Below the pieces are notes generated by a model. The model saw only the letters and a program-made list of their open reading frames with translations, did not search any database and was not told where the DNA came from. From NCBI GenBank assembly GCA_001972305.1, contig BDDD01000263.1:320102-384101 (forward strand): 64,000 bases of DNA. Reading direction: 5' to 3'. Of this stretch, positions 44,169 through 56,033 are shown piece by piece. The stretch is from Cephalotus follicularis. Its lineage: Eukaryota; Streptophyta; Magnoliopsida; Oxalidales; Cephalotaceae. Numbering within the stretch: the first letter of the stretch is position 1; each line of letters begins with the position of its first letter. The position numbers and the translations under genes were made by a program.

Positions 44169-45012
44169 GATCGTGCTCTGTTTTGTTGCATGTGACAAAA
44201 ATCACATGCTACAGCTGACAGATGGAAGTGGGTGCCATCTGTGTTTCATGCAGCCAAAGGAAGGGATGAAGAGGACACCTGTGTTTCATGCAAACCTCAT
44301 GGGGGGGAGGAGTTTGGACCTGTGAGTGTGTGCATGCACGTGGAATAGAATAAGGCATTTAGTGCCATGGGAGGGGAGCTAAGGAAGAGAGGGAGAGAAA
44401 CTCTCTGAATAAAATGTCTTAACTCATGTCCTTCGTCCTGGTACTGAAAAGTCTAAGAACCAAGAAGGATAGTAGAGGAAAACACAGAGAAAAGAGGGAA
44501 GGGACTGTTTCTCCATTGTTGAAGCTTGGAGCTCGGGTTGGAGCTATTGGACTGTCCTTGGAGCTACTGGGCTTGGAGTTGGAACTTTTGGGGAGCCCAA
44601 AACCACACTGTTGGAACACAAAGAGGTCGACTTACAGATTCCTAACTTGGAATCAAAAGGTAGGGGAAGTTGTAATTGTAATTTCAGCTTAAAGTTACTG
44701 CATGTTCTATGATTTGAATTCCTGGTTGCGTGAGTTGAAGCTACCGATTTTAGGACGTGGTTGCTACTATTTTTCATCTGCTATGCTTGCTACTGAGAAT
44801 CAAACGAGATTATGTGCATGCATGTTGAACCTTAGCATGGTGTTGACTTGCATGATGAAATGTATGTTGGATGTGGTGTTATATGGACGATATGATGACC
44901 TGTGGTTATGTTTCTGTCCTTGAGCTTGAATTCTCTGTTTACAATGATCCGTTGGAGTAGATAGACCGATTGCATGCAACTGGTTCATGGGGCAACCAAC
45001 TGTCGAAGAAAG

Positions 45013-45262
45013 ATAGCCGACTACTCAACGGGACCAGTCGACTGTCAATGGAAAGCAGTCGACTGTTCATACTTCGTCCTGCCCAGAAAGTGGCAGGAAG
45101 TGCAATCTGGGTGATGCTTTTGAACAGGTGTGCAGTGACAGTCGACTATTGAAGGATAACAGCTGACTGCCTAATGAACAATCGACTGGTAGGAGGAACC
45201 AGCCGACTATCTGGTACTGCTCGACCCAGAACAGCCGACTGGTAAAGATTCCAGCCGACTGG
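45013..45262. repeat. CAGTCGACTG array, downstream position, B' 3' LTR
   Basis: About eleven motifs in 250 bases (CAGTCGACTG, AGCCGACTAC, CAGCTGACTG, CAATCGACTGG, CAGCCGACTGG). Flanking sequences on both sides align with family B LTRs, where the place is taken by a GACGTCGATGTC-type array (35113-35445 and 50141-50470). Confidence 0.9.
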
Positions 45263-46566
45263 TTGGATTGCTGTTGGACTCTTCTTGCTTAAACCGATGC
45301 GAAACAATCCCGATTCCTGCTAGGATGCATTTGAGCATTGTATGCATTGCATATACACTGTTACTGCCTGTTTATTACTGTTTGTAAATCGTTGGTGATT
45401 CTAAAGTTATGATATTTAGAAATACATGTGTGAACTTGGTATACGCCGTTTTGAGCATGAAAATATATATCGGTTAATAACATATTTTCGAACAACTGGA
45501 AAGCGATTTACACTACTAATTTGTTCAAAATTATTTTCTACTACTGAAAACGCATATTTCAAATGGTCATTACTTTCAGGAATATTTGAAAATGAACTGC
45601 CTGTTGTTGATCTAACGATCTCCCCTGTACCGTTTACTGTATTTGTTACTATGACTACACTGGTTGCTCTGTGAATTTCTATGTGGTTGTGCTTGAACCA
45701 CTGGTTGCATGGCGGAGACTGTCAGCGCCGGCTAGTGGTAGGGTTGACCTAGGAGCCAGGAGTTGGCTGGGTAACTCACTGTACTGTACTTGTTGTCTCG
45801 CTTGGTTGCCTGGAGGAGGGACCGAAGTGAGAGTGTAGCGTGGGACCAGGAGTTGGCGGCTTTACACATACTGCCTGCCTGTTGTGGTCCTTTGTGGACA
45901 TACTGTACTGCCTGTTGGTCCTTCTCGGACGTTTCTATGCCTGTTGTTGTAGCCCTGGCCGGGTTACTACTGTACTCTTGTTGCATACATATATTTTCAT
46001 ATTTATATATGCCCCGCTGATATTTTACTGTACTGTTAAACATATATATTTTCATATGTATATAAACTGGGATTTCTACTGCACTGTATTATCTATGCAT
46101 TCATATCATGGCATGCTTTTAATGTTAATCCCGAACTACTTTTATGACTTAGCAGAGTGAGGACAAAGGCTAACCCCCCTACTTTATAGATTGATGCGGC
46201 TGGCCGGTGGGATAGCATGGACGAAGAGCAAGTCTTAGCTTCTTGTTGTTGGCTTTATGTTCCTTCGCTTTGTAATAAACTGTTGTGTTAAGATTCTGAT
46301 CCGTTCTGTTGGTTTTGTTAAGACTAGGTTTTTCTTTAATGTACTATGATCACGCTCCGTTTGTGGGCTTTTAACAATGACTTGTATTTGGGTTGCGTGC
46401 AGTATGGGATGCACGTTACGTGTTTTCAGCTTATGAATCTTATGCTTCTGCAACTGATATGTTGCTTAAAAGTTTAAATTTTATGGTAATTGCATAAGCT
46501 GAATTTATTTGTTAATTGCCTTTACCGCTTTAATGTCGTCATCTCGAAACGGGGTGTGACAACATG

Positions 46567-47776
46567 GTCAAGCCAGAATTCACACTTGCCGAACTTAGCG
46601 TATAACAGATGCTCTCTGAGAACTTGCAACACTAGCCTCAGATGATGAGTGTGGTCCTCCTCACTCCTTGAATATACCAATATGTCCTCAATAAATACAA
46701 CAACAAACTGGTCCAGGTATGGTCGGAATACGTCATTCATCAATGACATGAAAGCTGTCGGTGCATTGGTAACACCAAACGGCATTACCAAGAACTCGTA
46801 ATGACCATACTATGTCCGGAAGGCAGTTTTCCCAATGACTCCTTCCCTTACTCTCAGCTGGTGATAACCTGACCTCAAGTCGAGCTTGGAAAACACCCTT
46901 GATCCTTGCAACTGGTCAAACAATTCCTCAATGTGGGGTAAAGGATACTTGTTCTTGATAGTTGCCTTGTTCAACATTCTGTAGTCGATGCAGAGCCTCA
47001 TCGACCCATCCTTCTTCTTCACAAACAGTATTGGCGCACCCCACGGAGAAACACTGGGTCTTACAAAACCCTTATCAATCGGGTCTTGTAACTGTAGCTT
47101 CAGCTCTCGCAACTCGGCAGGAGCCATGCGATAAGGTGGTTTAGAGATAGGAGCCGTTCCAGGAACAAGATCAATGGCGAACTCCATACTCCTCTTCGGT
47201 GGTATGGATCCCAAGTCATTAGGAAATACATCTGGAAATTCGCACACAACTAGAATTTCCTCCAAGCTCAAGCCTTTCTCTTTCCTTCGATCAATTACAT
47301 AAGCCAAGTACCCTTCGCATCCCTTCTCTAGATACCTCGATGCTCGAATAAAGGATATGATCGGTGTCGAGAACCCTTTGTCTCCCTTGAACTGAAAAGT
47401 CGTTCCATCGGGCAGATAAAAATCCACAGTTTTATTATAACAATCCATACAAGCACGGTGTGCTGATAACCAATCCATTCCCCGTATAACATCGAAGTCG
47501 CGGATAGGCAGCACTATCAAATCTGCATACAAAGAAATGCCTGCCATAGGCATCTCACAACCTCTATATACCGAGTCAGTGTACATAAAAGTCCAAGTCG
47601 GTGTGGTCACATCAAGTATATATGACATGCAGTCAGGGGTGACATCTAAGCAAGATGCAAAATGTGCAGATATGAAAGAATGCGATGCTCCAGAATCCAG
47701 CAATACTCAAGCAGAAAAACCATATATATACAGAGTACCTCCAACAACAGAAGTCGACTCTGGAACCTCTGTCTAA
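46567..47776 (-). pseudogene. Family B protease and reverse transcriptase, right copy
   Basis: Protease has [20 protein letters not shown] and [22 protein letters not shown] has [38 protein letters not shown] and [15 protein letters not shown], followed by [20 protein letters not shown] and [19 protein letters not shown]. These are textbook gypsy blocks. The B' element sits immediately left, inside the later RT. Some breaks. Confidence 0.9.
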
Positions 47777-47899
47777 ACAAGTACAAAAACTCTATCTTTT
47801 GCGACGCTTTTGCCGGTGTCCTTCCTCTGTGACGGTCCCGCCGCCGCACCACTACTGCCTCCCTGCCCAGTATGCGCTGTAGCAGAACTCTTCGGACAG

Positions 47900-48944
47900 T
47901 CCTTCACCGAATAACCAGGTGCCCCGCACCTCAAGCACCAACCATTGAACCTCCAGCAATCTTTCTGTTCGTGGCCTGTACGACCACAATAATAGCAACC
48001 CCCGTATCTAGCATTACTCCCCTGGCTGGGAGTACCCTGTGAAGCTGTCTACTGAGACTTGTTCTTAGACGACTTCGTCGGATAAGCACCATCTTGCCAT
48101 TTCGACGATGCCGGTCGAGACTGTGTAAGACCCTGTTTATTTTTCTGTGCGCAAACTCTCTCAGCTCGGTCTTCACTGGATATTGTCTCCAACAGTCTTG
48201 CTTTCTGAGCAACCTCCACGAAATTCTCCAGTTCCATAGCTCTAATTCTTGATTGAAGATCCGGTCGCAGACCTCTCAGGAATCTTCGTATTTTCTTCAC
48301 TTCATCAGCTACCAGATAAGGTGAATGTCTGGCCAGCTCCATGAGCCTTGCTTGATACTCAGCCACAATCATCTCTCCCTGTCACAACTCCAAGAGCTCC
48401 GTCTCTCGTCGCTCCTGTTCAATACGCGGAACATAAGTCTCCAAGAACTCCGTCTGGAATTTTTCCCAAGTGCTGTCCAGTCTCTGTGATTCCCATTTTG
48501 CCTTGACCATCTCCCACCAATGAGTGGCCTCACCCCATAGGCGGTATACAGCAAACTTCAGCTTTTGAGTGTCAGTACAGTCCATTACTTCAAAGATTTT
48601 CTCCAAGACCTGCAGCCATCTCTCAGCAACAGAGCATCAAGTTCCCCTCAAAAATTTGGTGGATTCAGCCTCATGAACGTTTCGATGTCCCTCCCAAACT
48701 AGCTGTTATCCTCTCCCGGGCAGTGGTCGGGAGCTCTATGTTGCGGCCGAGCTTGCGCGTAGTACTGGCGCATCTCCTCCGTATTAGCCCTATTAAAGGC
48801 CATCAGTTGTTGAAAATAGTCCGCAATTCGGGCCATCGGATCTCTGTCATCTTGGGGGACATTCATTCCTTGCGGAACGTTCGCTTCCTCAGGGGCATTA
48901 GCTCTAACAGCTCTAGCCCTAGCACGTGTTCTCCTTCGGTCCAT
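47900..48944 (-). pseudogene. Family B gag, right copy
   Basis: N-terminal part at 48699-48944 (RRRTRARARAVRANAPEEAN, then IADYFQQLMAFNRANTEEMR), capsid at 48382-48606 (LEKIFEVMDCTDTQKLKFAV) and 48049-48372, and a knuckle region near 47925-48000. Same layout as the left copy at 32673-33700. Broken. Confidence 0.85.
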
Positions 48945-49040
48945 TGGTTCCTATAAGAAGGATGACGGTTAGTCACGACTTTAGGAAAACTATTCATTAA
49001 TTGCCAAGGAAAGTATCCTAGATAAGCATATATGAAATAT

Positions 49041-49052
49041 GCTCTGATACCA
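49041..49052 (-). other. Primer binding site, family B right copy
   Basis: The minus strand reads TGGTATCAGAGC, four bases inside the LTR edge at 49057. Confidence 0.85.
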
Positions 49053-50140
49053 CTCCTGTCACACCCCAGTTCGAGAAGACCACATTAAAGCGGTAAAGGC
49101 AATTAACATATAAATTCAGCTCATGTAAAAACCATAAAATTTAAACTTTTAAACAAGGTATCAATTGCAGAAGCATAAGATTCATAAGTTGAAAAACTCG
49201 TAACGTGCATCCCATACTGCGCGCTACCCAAAACAAATCTGTCATTGTTAATAGCCCTCAAAACAGAGCATGATCTTAGTACGACATTAAGTCCCATCAT
49301 TAAACAAAACCATAAGTACGGTACATCAGATAAATATCAGTACAGTATTCCAGTATCCTGAAATATATATATCTTAGCAGTACAGTAAAAATATCGGTGG
49401 GTACATATATAAGAAAATAAATGTATGCAAGATCAGTACAGTTGTAACCCGGCCAGGGCTACATCAACAGGCACAGTAATGTCCGAGAAGGACCAACAAG
49501 CAGTACAGTATGTCCACAAGGACCACAACAGGCAGGCAGTATGTGTAACGCCGCCACTCCTGGCCCCACATTACACTCCCACTTCGGTCCCTACTCCAGG
49601 CAACCAAGCGAGGCAACAGTGCAGTACAGTGAGTCACCCAGCCAACTCCTGGCCCCTAGGTCAACCCTACCACTAGCCGACACTGGCAATCTCCGCCATG
49701 CAACCAGTGGCTCAAGCACAACCACAATAAATTCACAGAGCAAGCAGTGAATCAAAACAGTAAACAGGGCAGTAATAGTACAGTATTGATCGTTTAGATC
49801 GACAACAGGCAGTTCATTTTCAAATATTTTTGAAAGTAATAAATATTTAAAATATGTATTTTCAGTTGTAGAAATACTTTTGAACAATTCGGTAGTGTAA
49901 ATCGCTTTCCAGTTCGTTCGAAAATACGTTATTAATCAATACATATTTTCATACTCAAAATAGCGCATTCCGAGTTCACAAATGCATTTCTAAATATCAT
50001 AACTTTAGAAATCATAAATGATTTACAAACAGTAACCAAAAAGGCAGTAAACAAAGTATATGCAATGCATACAAAGGCACCCTAACAGGAATCGGGATCG
50101 TTTCGCATCGTTAATTAAGGAAACCTCCAAATAGTACCAA

Positions 50141-50470
50141 AAGACGTCGATGTCTATTAAAAGGCGTCGATGTCTTTGTCCATCAACGTCGATGTAGAAG
50201 TCCTTAGTGTCAGCACGTTCTACTGTATAAAGACGTCGATGTCCATTTATACGGATCGACGCTCAAGGTCTGGAACCTTTAAACGTCAGCGTATTCTTAC
50301 GGCGTCGACGCGTTAAGGTAGGAACCTTAGGCGTCGACGTGTAATACGTCAAAACCCAAGTAGATAGCCTAAGGCATCGATGTCTTTCTAGAGACATTGA
50401 TCTGTTTCACATCAGTAACCAAGCAATAACCCAAAGACGTCGATGTTATTAAAAGGCATCGACGTTTATC
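50141..50470. repeat. GACGTCGATGTCTTT-type array, downstream position, family B 5' LTR
   Basis: About ten motifs (AAAGACGTCGATGTC, AAGGCGTCGATGTCTTT, GGCGTCGACGCG, AAAGACGTCGATG). Co-linear with 35113-35445. Confidence 0.9.
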
Positions 50471-51199
50471 GAGTAGCAGTCGTCTTCTTCCTCAGACAGT
50501 AGCCATTTCAAACCTTATACATGCAAAACAACATGTAATCAAGGCAGTGAACCAACATGCAGATACATATTACATATCTAGCATAACATGGCATTAATCC
50601 AGTGAGCAGAATCAATTCAGTATTCATGCAATTTATACACCAAAACCATAGTCCATTCATGAACATTAATCTCAAGATTACAGTTATGGCTTCCCCTACC
50701 TTTTGTTCCAAGTTAGGAACTAGAAAGTCCACCTCTTTGCGTTCCAAACTGGTCACAGTAGCCCCTCCAGGTCCGTCCCGTTGCCGCAAGCCACCAGCTC
50801 CAAGGTCCAACCAAGTTCAACAATGGTGGAAACGTTTATCTCTCCTTACTGTTTCTTCTGTGTTTTCCCTTTCTCTCGTTTTTCTCTTCGTTAGTTCTGG
50901 GAAGAGAAGGGAGTTTTATGTTGGTTGAAGTTTGTTTCCTTCTGCACCAACGCCAGAATCCCCTCTTTCTTCAGACCTTCCCCACACCTGGTTGCATGGC
51001 GCACCAGGTGTCTCCCCTTTGCTACCAAGGCCATTGCATGCTCTCACATGCCTTCCCACTTCTGCCATTTCAGTCCTAGCAGTGAAGGGCACCATAATGC
51101 ATGCTCAACACGTCCCAACCTGCATGTTAAAATGCCTAGATAGTACCCCCTTGCACGTTATTTTGTCAGTAGAGTAATGTGCCTGAAATTTGATGTTTA

Positions 51200-51352
51200 C
51201 GCGTCGACGTCTTCTTCAAAGACGTCGACGTCTTTCCCTTTTTCCTTGAGGGCGTCGATTTCCTCGCCTGCATCGACGTGCATGTGCTTGCAGTTACGTG
51301 CGCCTCTCAGCCCCAAAAGACATCGATGCGCTCCGAAAGGCGTCGACGTGTT
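51200..51352. repeat. GACGTCGACGTCTTT-type array, upstream position, family B 5' LTR
   Basis: Contains the exact 18-base palindrome AAAGACGTCGACGTCTTT at 51218-51235, plus GCGTCGACGTCTTC, GGGCGTCGATTT, CATCGACGTG, AAGACATCGATG and AGGCGTCGACGTG. Confidence 0.9.
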
Positions 51353-51532
51353 TTCCCCAAAACAGCGTCGTTTTACCCCTTTCAACATTCCTTTAACATT
51401 TTTACTCTAAAACTAACATTAATAGAGTTTGGAAAACATCATCAAAGCCTTGGAAATTCATCACTTTATTAATTCCGTAAATAAACACATTACATTGTGA
51501 AATTACAACATAGGAAAATCTCGGGCGTTACA

Positions 51533-52023
51533 GTAAAACCCTCATTGCCCTCCGGTAATGCCAACACTGGAGTCAAAATCAACCGACTCTTCAACTCTTG
51601 GAAACTTGCCTCACAAGCATCATCCCACACAAAACTTGACTTCTTCTGAGTCAACTGTGTCAAAGGTGTAGCAAGCTTCGAAAACGCTTTGATAAACCTT
51701 CGGTAATAGCCAGCCAATCCCAAGAAACTACGAACCTCAGTAACGTTTCTCGGTCGGGGCCAATCAACAATACTTTCTATCTTTGAAGGATCTACCGACA
51801 ATCCTTCACTTGACACTATGTGACCTAGGAAAGTCATATGATCCAACCAAAATTCACACTTGCTGAATTTGGCGTATAGCTGTTCCTTCCGTAATGTCTG
51901 CAATACAATCCTTAAATGTTGCATGTGTTCCTCAATGCTCTTCGAATAGATCAGGATGTTGTCTAAGAATATAACGACAAACTGGTCAAGATAGGGTTGG
52001 AACACTCTGTTCATCAAACACAT
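51533..52023 (-). pseudogene. Family A reverse transcriptase end and RNase H start, copy 2
   Basis: Blocks [40 protein letters not shown] and [19 protein letters not shown], then [18 protein letters not shown] and [10 protein letters not shown]. The region matches 16606-17090 of copy 1 with a few percent difference. Confidence 0.9.
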
Positions 52024-52041
52024 AAAGGCTATAGGAGCATT

Positions 52042-54851
52042 TGTAACACCCCCGGACGGCGGGAGTCATCACAGGACATATCATACAGAACCTATCATAA
52101 CATAACATTACTTATCTGAGCATAACATTCATAACATTACTAATCAAATCATAACTTTTACTTTATTAGCCAAAAACAGCCAAAAACGTGGCAGTCTTAT
52201 CTTAACATTAAAACTTAACAATTTAACATATTAAGTATTTGCGGAAAAACTCAAAACATAATCCAGTTCCGAAATTCAAACATAAAAATATAATCATCAG
52301 TGCTTATGACCACTAGACATAACATAGGGATCACACTCCTCAGGATCCAAGGACATAGGGTGGTCATCACTCAATCACACTTTCACCCGCTGCTCCTGAA
52401 AACCTGCCGCATGGAAAACAAAAACGCGGCTGAGCAAACCTCAGTACGGATAAGGGAAATAAAACAGTAAACGATAATTTTAAAAACAGTAAGATTCAAT
52501 AATATCGTAACGGAAATCTTAAGTAATTAAAACAGATAAATAATCGTAAATCACATTTGTACTTTCATAAAATCCATATAACTTTCGAAACATTTACGAT
52601 GCATTTCATAAAATCATTTATGAATCATAGATCATAAATCACAAATCATATTGAATCACATACATATCACATAACATAAATTTGGCAAGGGAGGCGCTAA
52701 TTCCACATGCCCACTAGAATTGAAGTGTACGGCACTACACAAGTCAATTCTCACATATTATATATCAGATCAACCATCTGATCACATATTTGATCATTCA
52801 CTAGATCACATATCATAAACTAGAATCGATTCATACACCTCTATCATACATAGCGGATCCATAAATCCACCTCATGGGATTTATTCATACACTCAGAGAC
52901 GCCGTAGACTAATCACACCGCTACGAAAGTGTCACGTCCCCATGCCAGGCCCACGACGTGCCTATGGTACGCCCCATAGGTGGGTACAATACTCAGTATT
53001 GATTTAAAAAATATTGATTTATCAAAATCAATTCAAAATCACATAAAATATGTTTTCACAATACATATTCAGAAACCGCTCACAACGGTATCATAACATA
53101 CATTTCATAACATATCGTATCATTTCATATCATATGTATAAAGTCAGAATCATTTAAAACGTCAAACCAACTTTATATTCGAAACGTGTCAAACCATAAA
53201 ACATTATCAATTTCATAAACGAAGAAGCATAGTAAAACTGTTTTCAGTTCGAAATATCAGATAGCCAAGGAAAAGAAAATCCGTACCTTATGCGTTCACA
53301 ATGAACTTACGGATAGACGATTCAAACGAATTCCACTTGAAGCACAACAATCTAAAAGGCATCCAAAATCATACATATAAGAGTCTAAGACACATCAGAA
53401 GCATTAAACAGACTCTTAACAGTGTTTGGAAAAGACTTGGATCGATTCGAGGAACAAACGAATTAAAACAGTTGAAAACAATACATTTATGGTCAAAACA
53501 GTCGACTATTACAGAGCACCAGCCGACTGGGGAAGCTTGGCAGTCGACTATTCATAAGGTCCAGTCGACTACTCAAACCATAATGCAGACAGTCGACTGG
53601 TTCATACATCCAGTCGACTACTCAACCTAAGACAGCCGACTGTGTTCATATGGCAGTCGAATGTTCATCCAATCTAGCCAATTGTCCACAGGAACAGCCG
53701 ACTGTTCTGGACGACAGAAAAGTAGGAACTTTGACGATTTGATACATAAACATGTTCAAATGAATAAAACATTAATCCAGTGACACAAGGACATAAACAT
53801 GTGACCATATATGACTTTTAGGTGACATAAAAACACATAATCGACATAGAACAGTTGGACAGTGGTTTAACTTTCAAAAGGAAGCAATAAGACATGCATA
53901 CATATATGTCTTGATTCTTTTCATTATCAATTACAGATGTTATAAAACAAGTTTATGACATAACTATGTGTATAAAACGTGTTGACAATCTTATTAACAC
54001 AATGACAGAACATATTAACATGGGAATTGACACCAGAAGACATTAAGAGCATAAAACCGAAATTACAACATTGCAGCAAAGCCATAGCAGAAATGAACGA
54101 ATTGACTGACCTGTAATGGTATAGAGAACACAGAAAATAGCAAGAATACCACTACAACACTATCACAATCGGCTGCACACAGGGGCAAAAGAGAAGATAA
54201 CAAATAGATATCTCAAGACTTATCAAAGGAAATATAACCAAAGATAACTAAAAACATCAACACACCTGCCACTGATGGAGACGAATCAACACAAGAACAC
54301 ATCAATTCACACAGGCTTTCAAAGGACAGAATTCGGCAGTGGCTTCACAAAGAGGAGAGACACACATATAAGAGATAGAAAGGACACTCACAAAGGGAAA
54401 AGGGAGACCAAATCTGCCCAAAAGGGAAGAAATGAGGATTTCATGGGATTAGAAAAGGAAAAGGGAGATTTTTTCCGTGTGGAAGTAAAGAGGGAGGAGA
54501 GAGTTCAGGTGAAGGAGGGAGAAGAATAGGAAAGAAGAAGAAAAAGAAAGAAAAGGAAGAAAAAAGAAAAGAAGGAAAAATTAATTAAAATAAATAAGTT
54601 AAAATGGATTAAAAAGGATTTTTAAAATAGAAATGAATTGTTTTATTAAAATAAAATTTTGATTAAATAAAATAATTACTCCAAACCCAACATAGCATAA
54701 CATATCCAAAATTGGACTGGTATCAGTCAGCCCAAATAACATAAGCCCAAAACATAGGGCAACCGGACTTTTAAAATCAACAAAATTAAAAAGCCTGAAA
54801 ACACACATAAAAGGTCCGTAAAATACATTTACGAACGAGCAGGGTATTACA
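52042..54851 (-). mobile_element. Solo LTR, gypsy family D
   Basis: 2810 bases, TGTAACACCCCCGGACGG to GGGTATTACA, flanked by GCATT on both sides (52037-52041 and 54852-54856). The uninterrupted site is visible in copy 1 near 17106-17118 (GGAGCATTAGTC). The orientation is inferred as minus because TGTAATACCC would be the LTR start. One CAGTCGACTG array at 53499-53704. An AG-rich tract lies at 54470-54600. No coding seen; the open frame 54275-54529 has only purine-biased composition. Confidence 0.95.
53499..53704. repeat. CAGTCGACTG array of solo LTR D
   Basis: About nine motifs (CAGTCGACTA, CAGCCGACTGG, CAGTCGACTAT, CAGTCGACTGG, CAGCCGACTG), 1.15-1.35 kb from the inferred LTR start, as in A, C and B'. 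No second array was found near the LTR start. Confidence 0.9.
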
Positions 54852-54856
54852 GCATT

Positions 54857-56033
54857 AGTCAAACCAAATGGCAGTATCAGAATTTTGTAATGCCCATATA
54901 TGACTCGAAATGCGGTTTTCTCCACATCACCTTCTTGGATCCTCAGCCGATGATAACATGTTCTCAGGTCAAGTTTGGAGAACACAGTTGAGCCTTGCAA
55001 TTGGTCGAACAATTCCTGAATATGTGGCAGAGGATATTTTTTCTTCACAGTCACCTAGCAGCCTATAATCGATGCATAGCCGTATTGATCCATCCTTCTT
55101 TTTCATAAACAGGACTGGTGCTCCCCACGATGATACACTCGGTCTGATGAAGCCCTTATCAAGATAATCCTGCAATTGAGTCTTCAACTCTTTCTGTTCA
55201 GCAGGAGCCATTCGGTACGGAGCTTTCGATATAGGAGCAGTCCCAGGCAATAGTTCAATGTTGAACTCTATATCTCTCTCCGATGGAAATGAAGTGAGAT
55301 CCTCCGGAAATACATCAGGAAATTCACATACAACAGGAACTTGTTCAATACTAGACGTACCTTTCATATGATCAATCACATACGCCAAATAGCTTGCACA
55401 TCCTTGCTTGAGATACTTCTGTACTCGAGTATATGAAATGGTCAGAGCAGAAACATTCTTCTCCCCGATAAACTTGCACTCAGTCCCATATTGAAGATAA
55501 AAGGTCATCATCTTGTTATAGTAATCGACACAAGCATGATGAATGTACAACCAGTCCATTCCCAAGATTATATCAAAATCCATGATAGGCAATACTATCA
55601 GGTTAGCAGATAACTGAATCCCAGCTACCGTGATCTCACAATCTTTCATTGTAGTGTCAGATAGAAGACAAGTACCAGCTGGAGTACTCGCCTCCAATAC
55701 ATAAGGTAATCTAGAAGTAACACCATGCAAGTTGCAAGCAAATTCAGATGCAATGAATGAATGTGTCGCATCAGGGTCAATCAATGCATGATCTAGTATG
55801 CCAGATATAAAAATGGTACCTCCCACAACAGTAGTAGATTCTGGCACATCATCTTTAGATAAGGTGTAGACCCTACCTTTCACAGTCCCTTTCCCGGTAT
55901 CCTTCCGCGGTTGAGCAGCCGCAACACTACCACTCGCACCAGTACTTCCCTTTTGGCCGCGTGCTTGGTCCCTCATCATTGGACAACTATTCAGCATGTG
56001 TTCTTGTGAACCACACCTCAAGAATTTCCCCAT
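54857..56033 (-). pseudogene. Family A protease and reverse transcriptase, copy 2
   Basis: Knuckle [14 protein letters not shown], protease region ([36 protein letters not shown]) and RT ([49 protein letters not shown]). The tail of the open frame at 54599-54850 is LTR D sequence, not RT. Corresponds to 17091-18284 of copy 1. Confidence 0.9.

Larger units (their letters stand above)
38685..46561 (+). mobile_element. Gypsy element B', plus strand, nested in family B
   Basis: A 7.9 kb element with TSD ACATG (38680-38684 and 46562-46566). 5' LTR 38685-40243, PBS 40247-40258, gag, partial RT, RNase H, integrase and chromodomain, polypurine tract 43829-43843, 3' LTR 43844-46561. The LTRs differ in length (1559 and 2718 bases) and by about 3-7 percent in samples of shared sequence. 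It inserted into the RT region of a close relative in the opposite orientation. Its own sequence around 41605-41635 shows the uninterrupted form of the target. Coding is broken in many places. Confidence 0.95.
43844..46561 (+). repeat. B' 3' LTR
   Basis: 2718 bases, TGTAACACCTGG to GGGTGTGACA. Contains an upstream array (44018-44168), a downstream array (45013-45262) and the motif pair GTAGGGG at 44660 and CCCCTAC at 46176-46182. The outer half aligns with family B LTRs outside the arrays. Confidence 0.95.
31616..51532 (-). mobile_element. Tekay-like gypsy family B, tandem internal-LTR-internal-LTR, with nested B'
   Basis: Reading the minus strand: 5' LTR (49057-51532), internal region (48970 down to 36466, interrupted by B' at 38685-46561), a middle LTR (33789-36465), then a second, partial internal region with its own PBS (33773-33784) running to 31616. 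So one LTR is shared by two internal regions. The two LTRs differ by about 4 percent in a 104-base sample. Tandem LTR elements of this kind are usually ascribed to unequal recombination between LTRs. Broken in many places, although integrase is nearly intact in frame. Confidence 0.85.
49057..51532 (-). repeat. Family B 5' LTR
   Basis: 2476 bases, TGTCACACCCCAG to GGGCGTTACA. The outer edge meets family A RNase H at 51533 (GTAAA, expected TSD, but its partner on the far side is not present). Arrays at 50141-50470 and 51200-51352. Confidence 0.9.

Noticed and set aside
54275-54529. An 84-codon lysine- and glutamate-rich frame.
   Set aside because: It lies in the AG-rich tract of solo LTR D; composition alone explains it.
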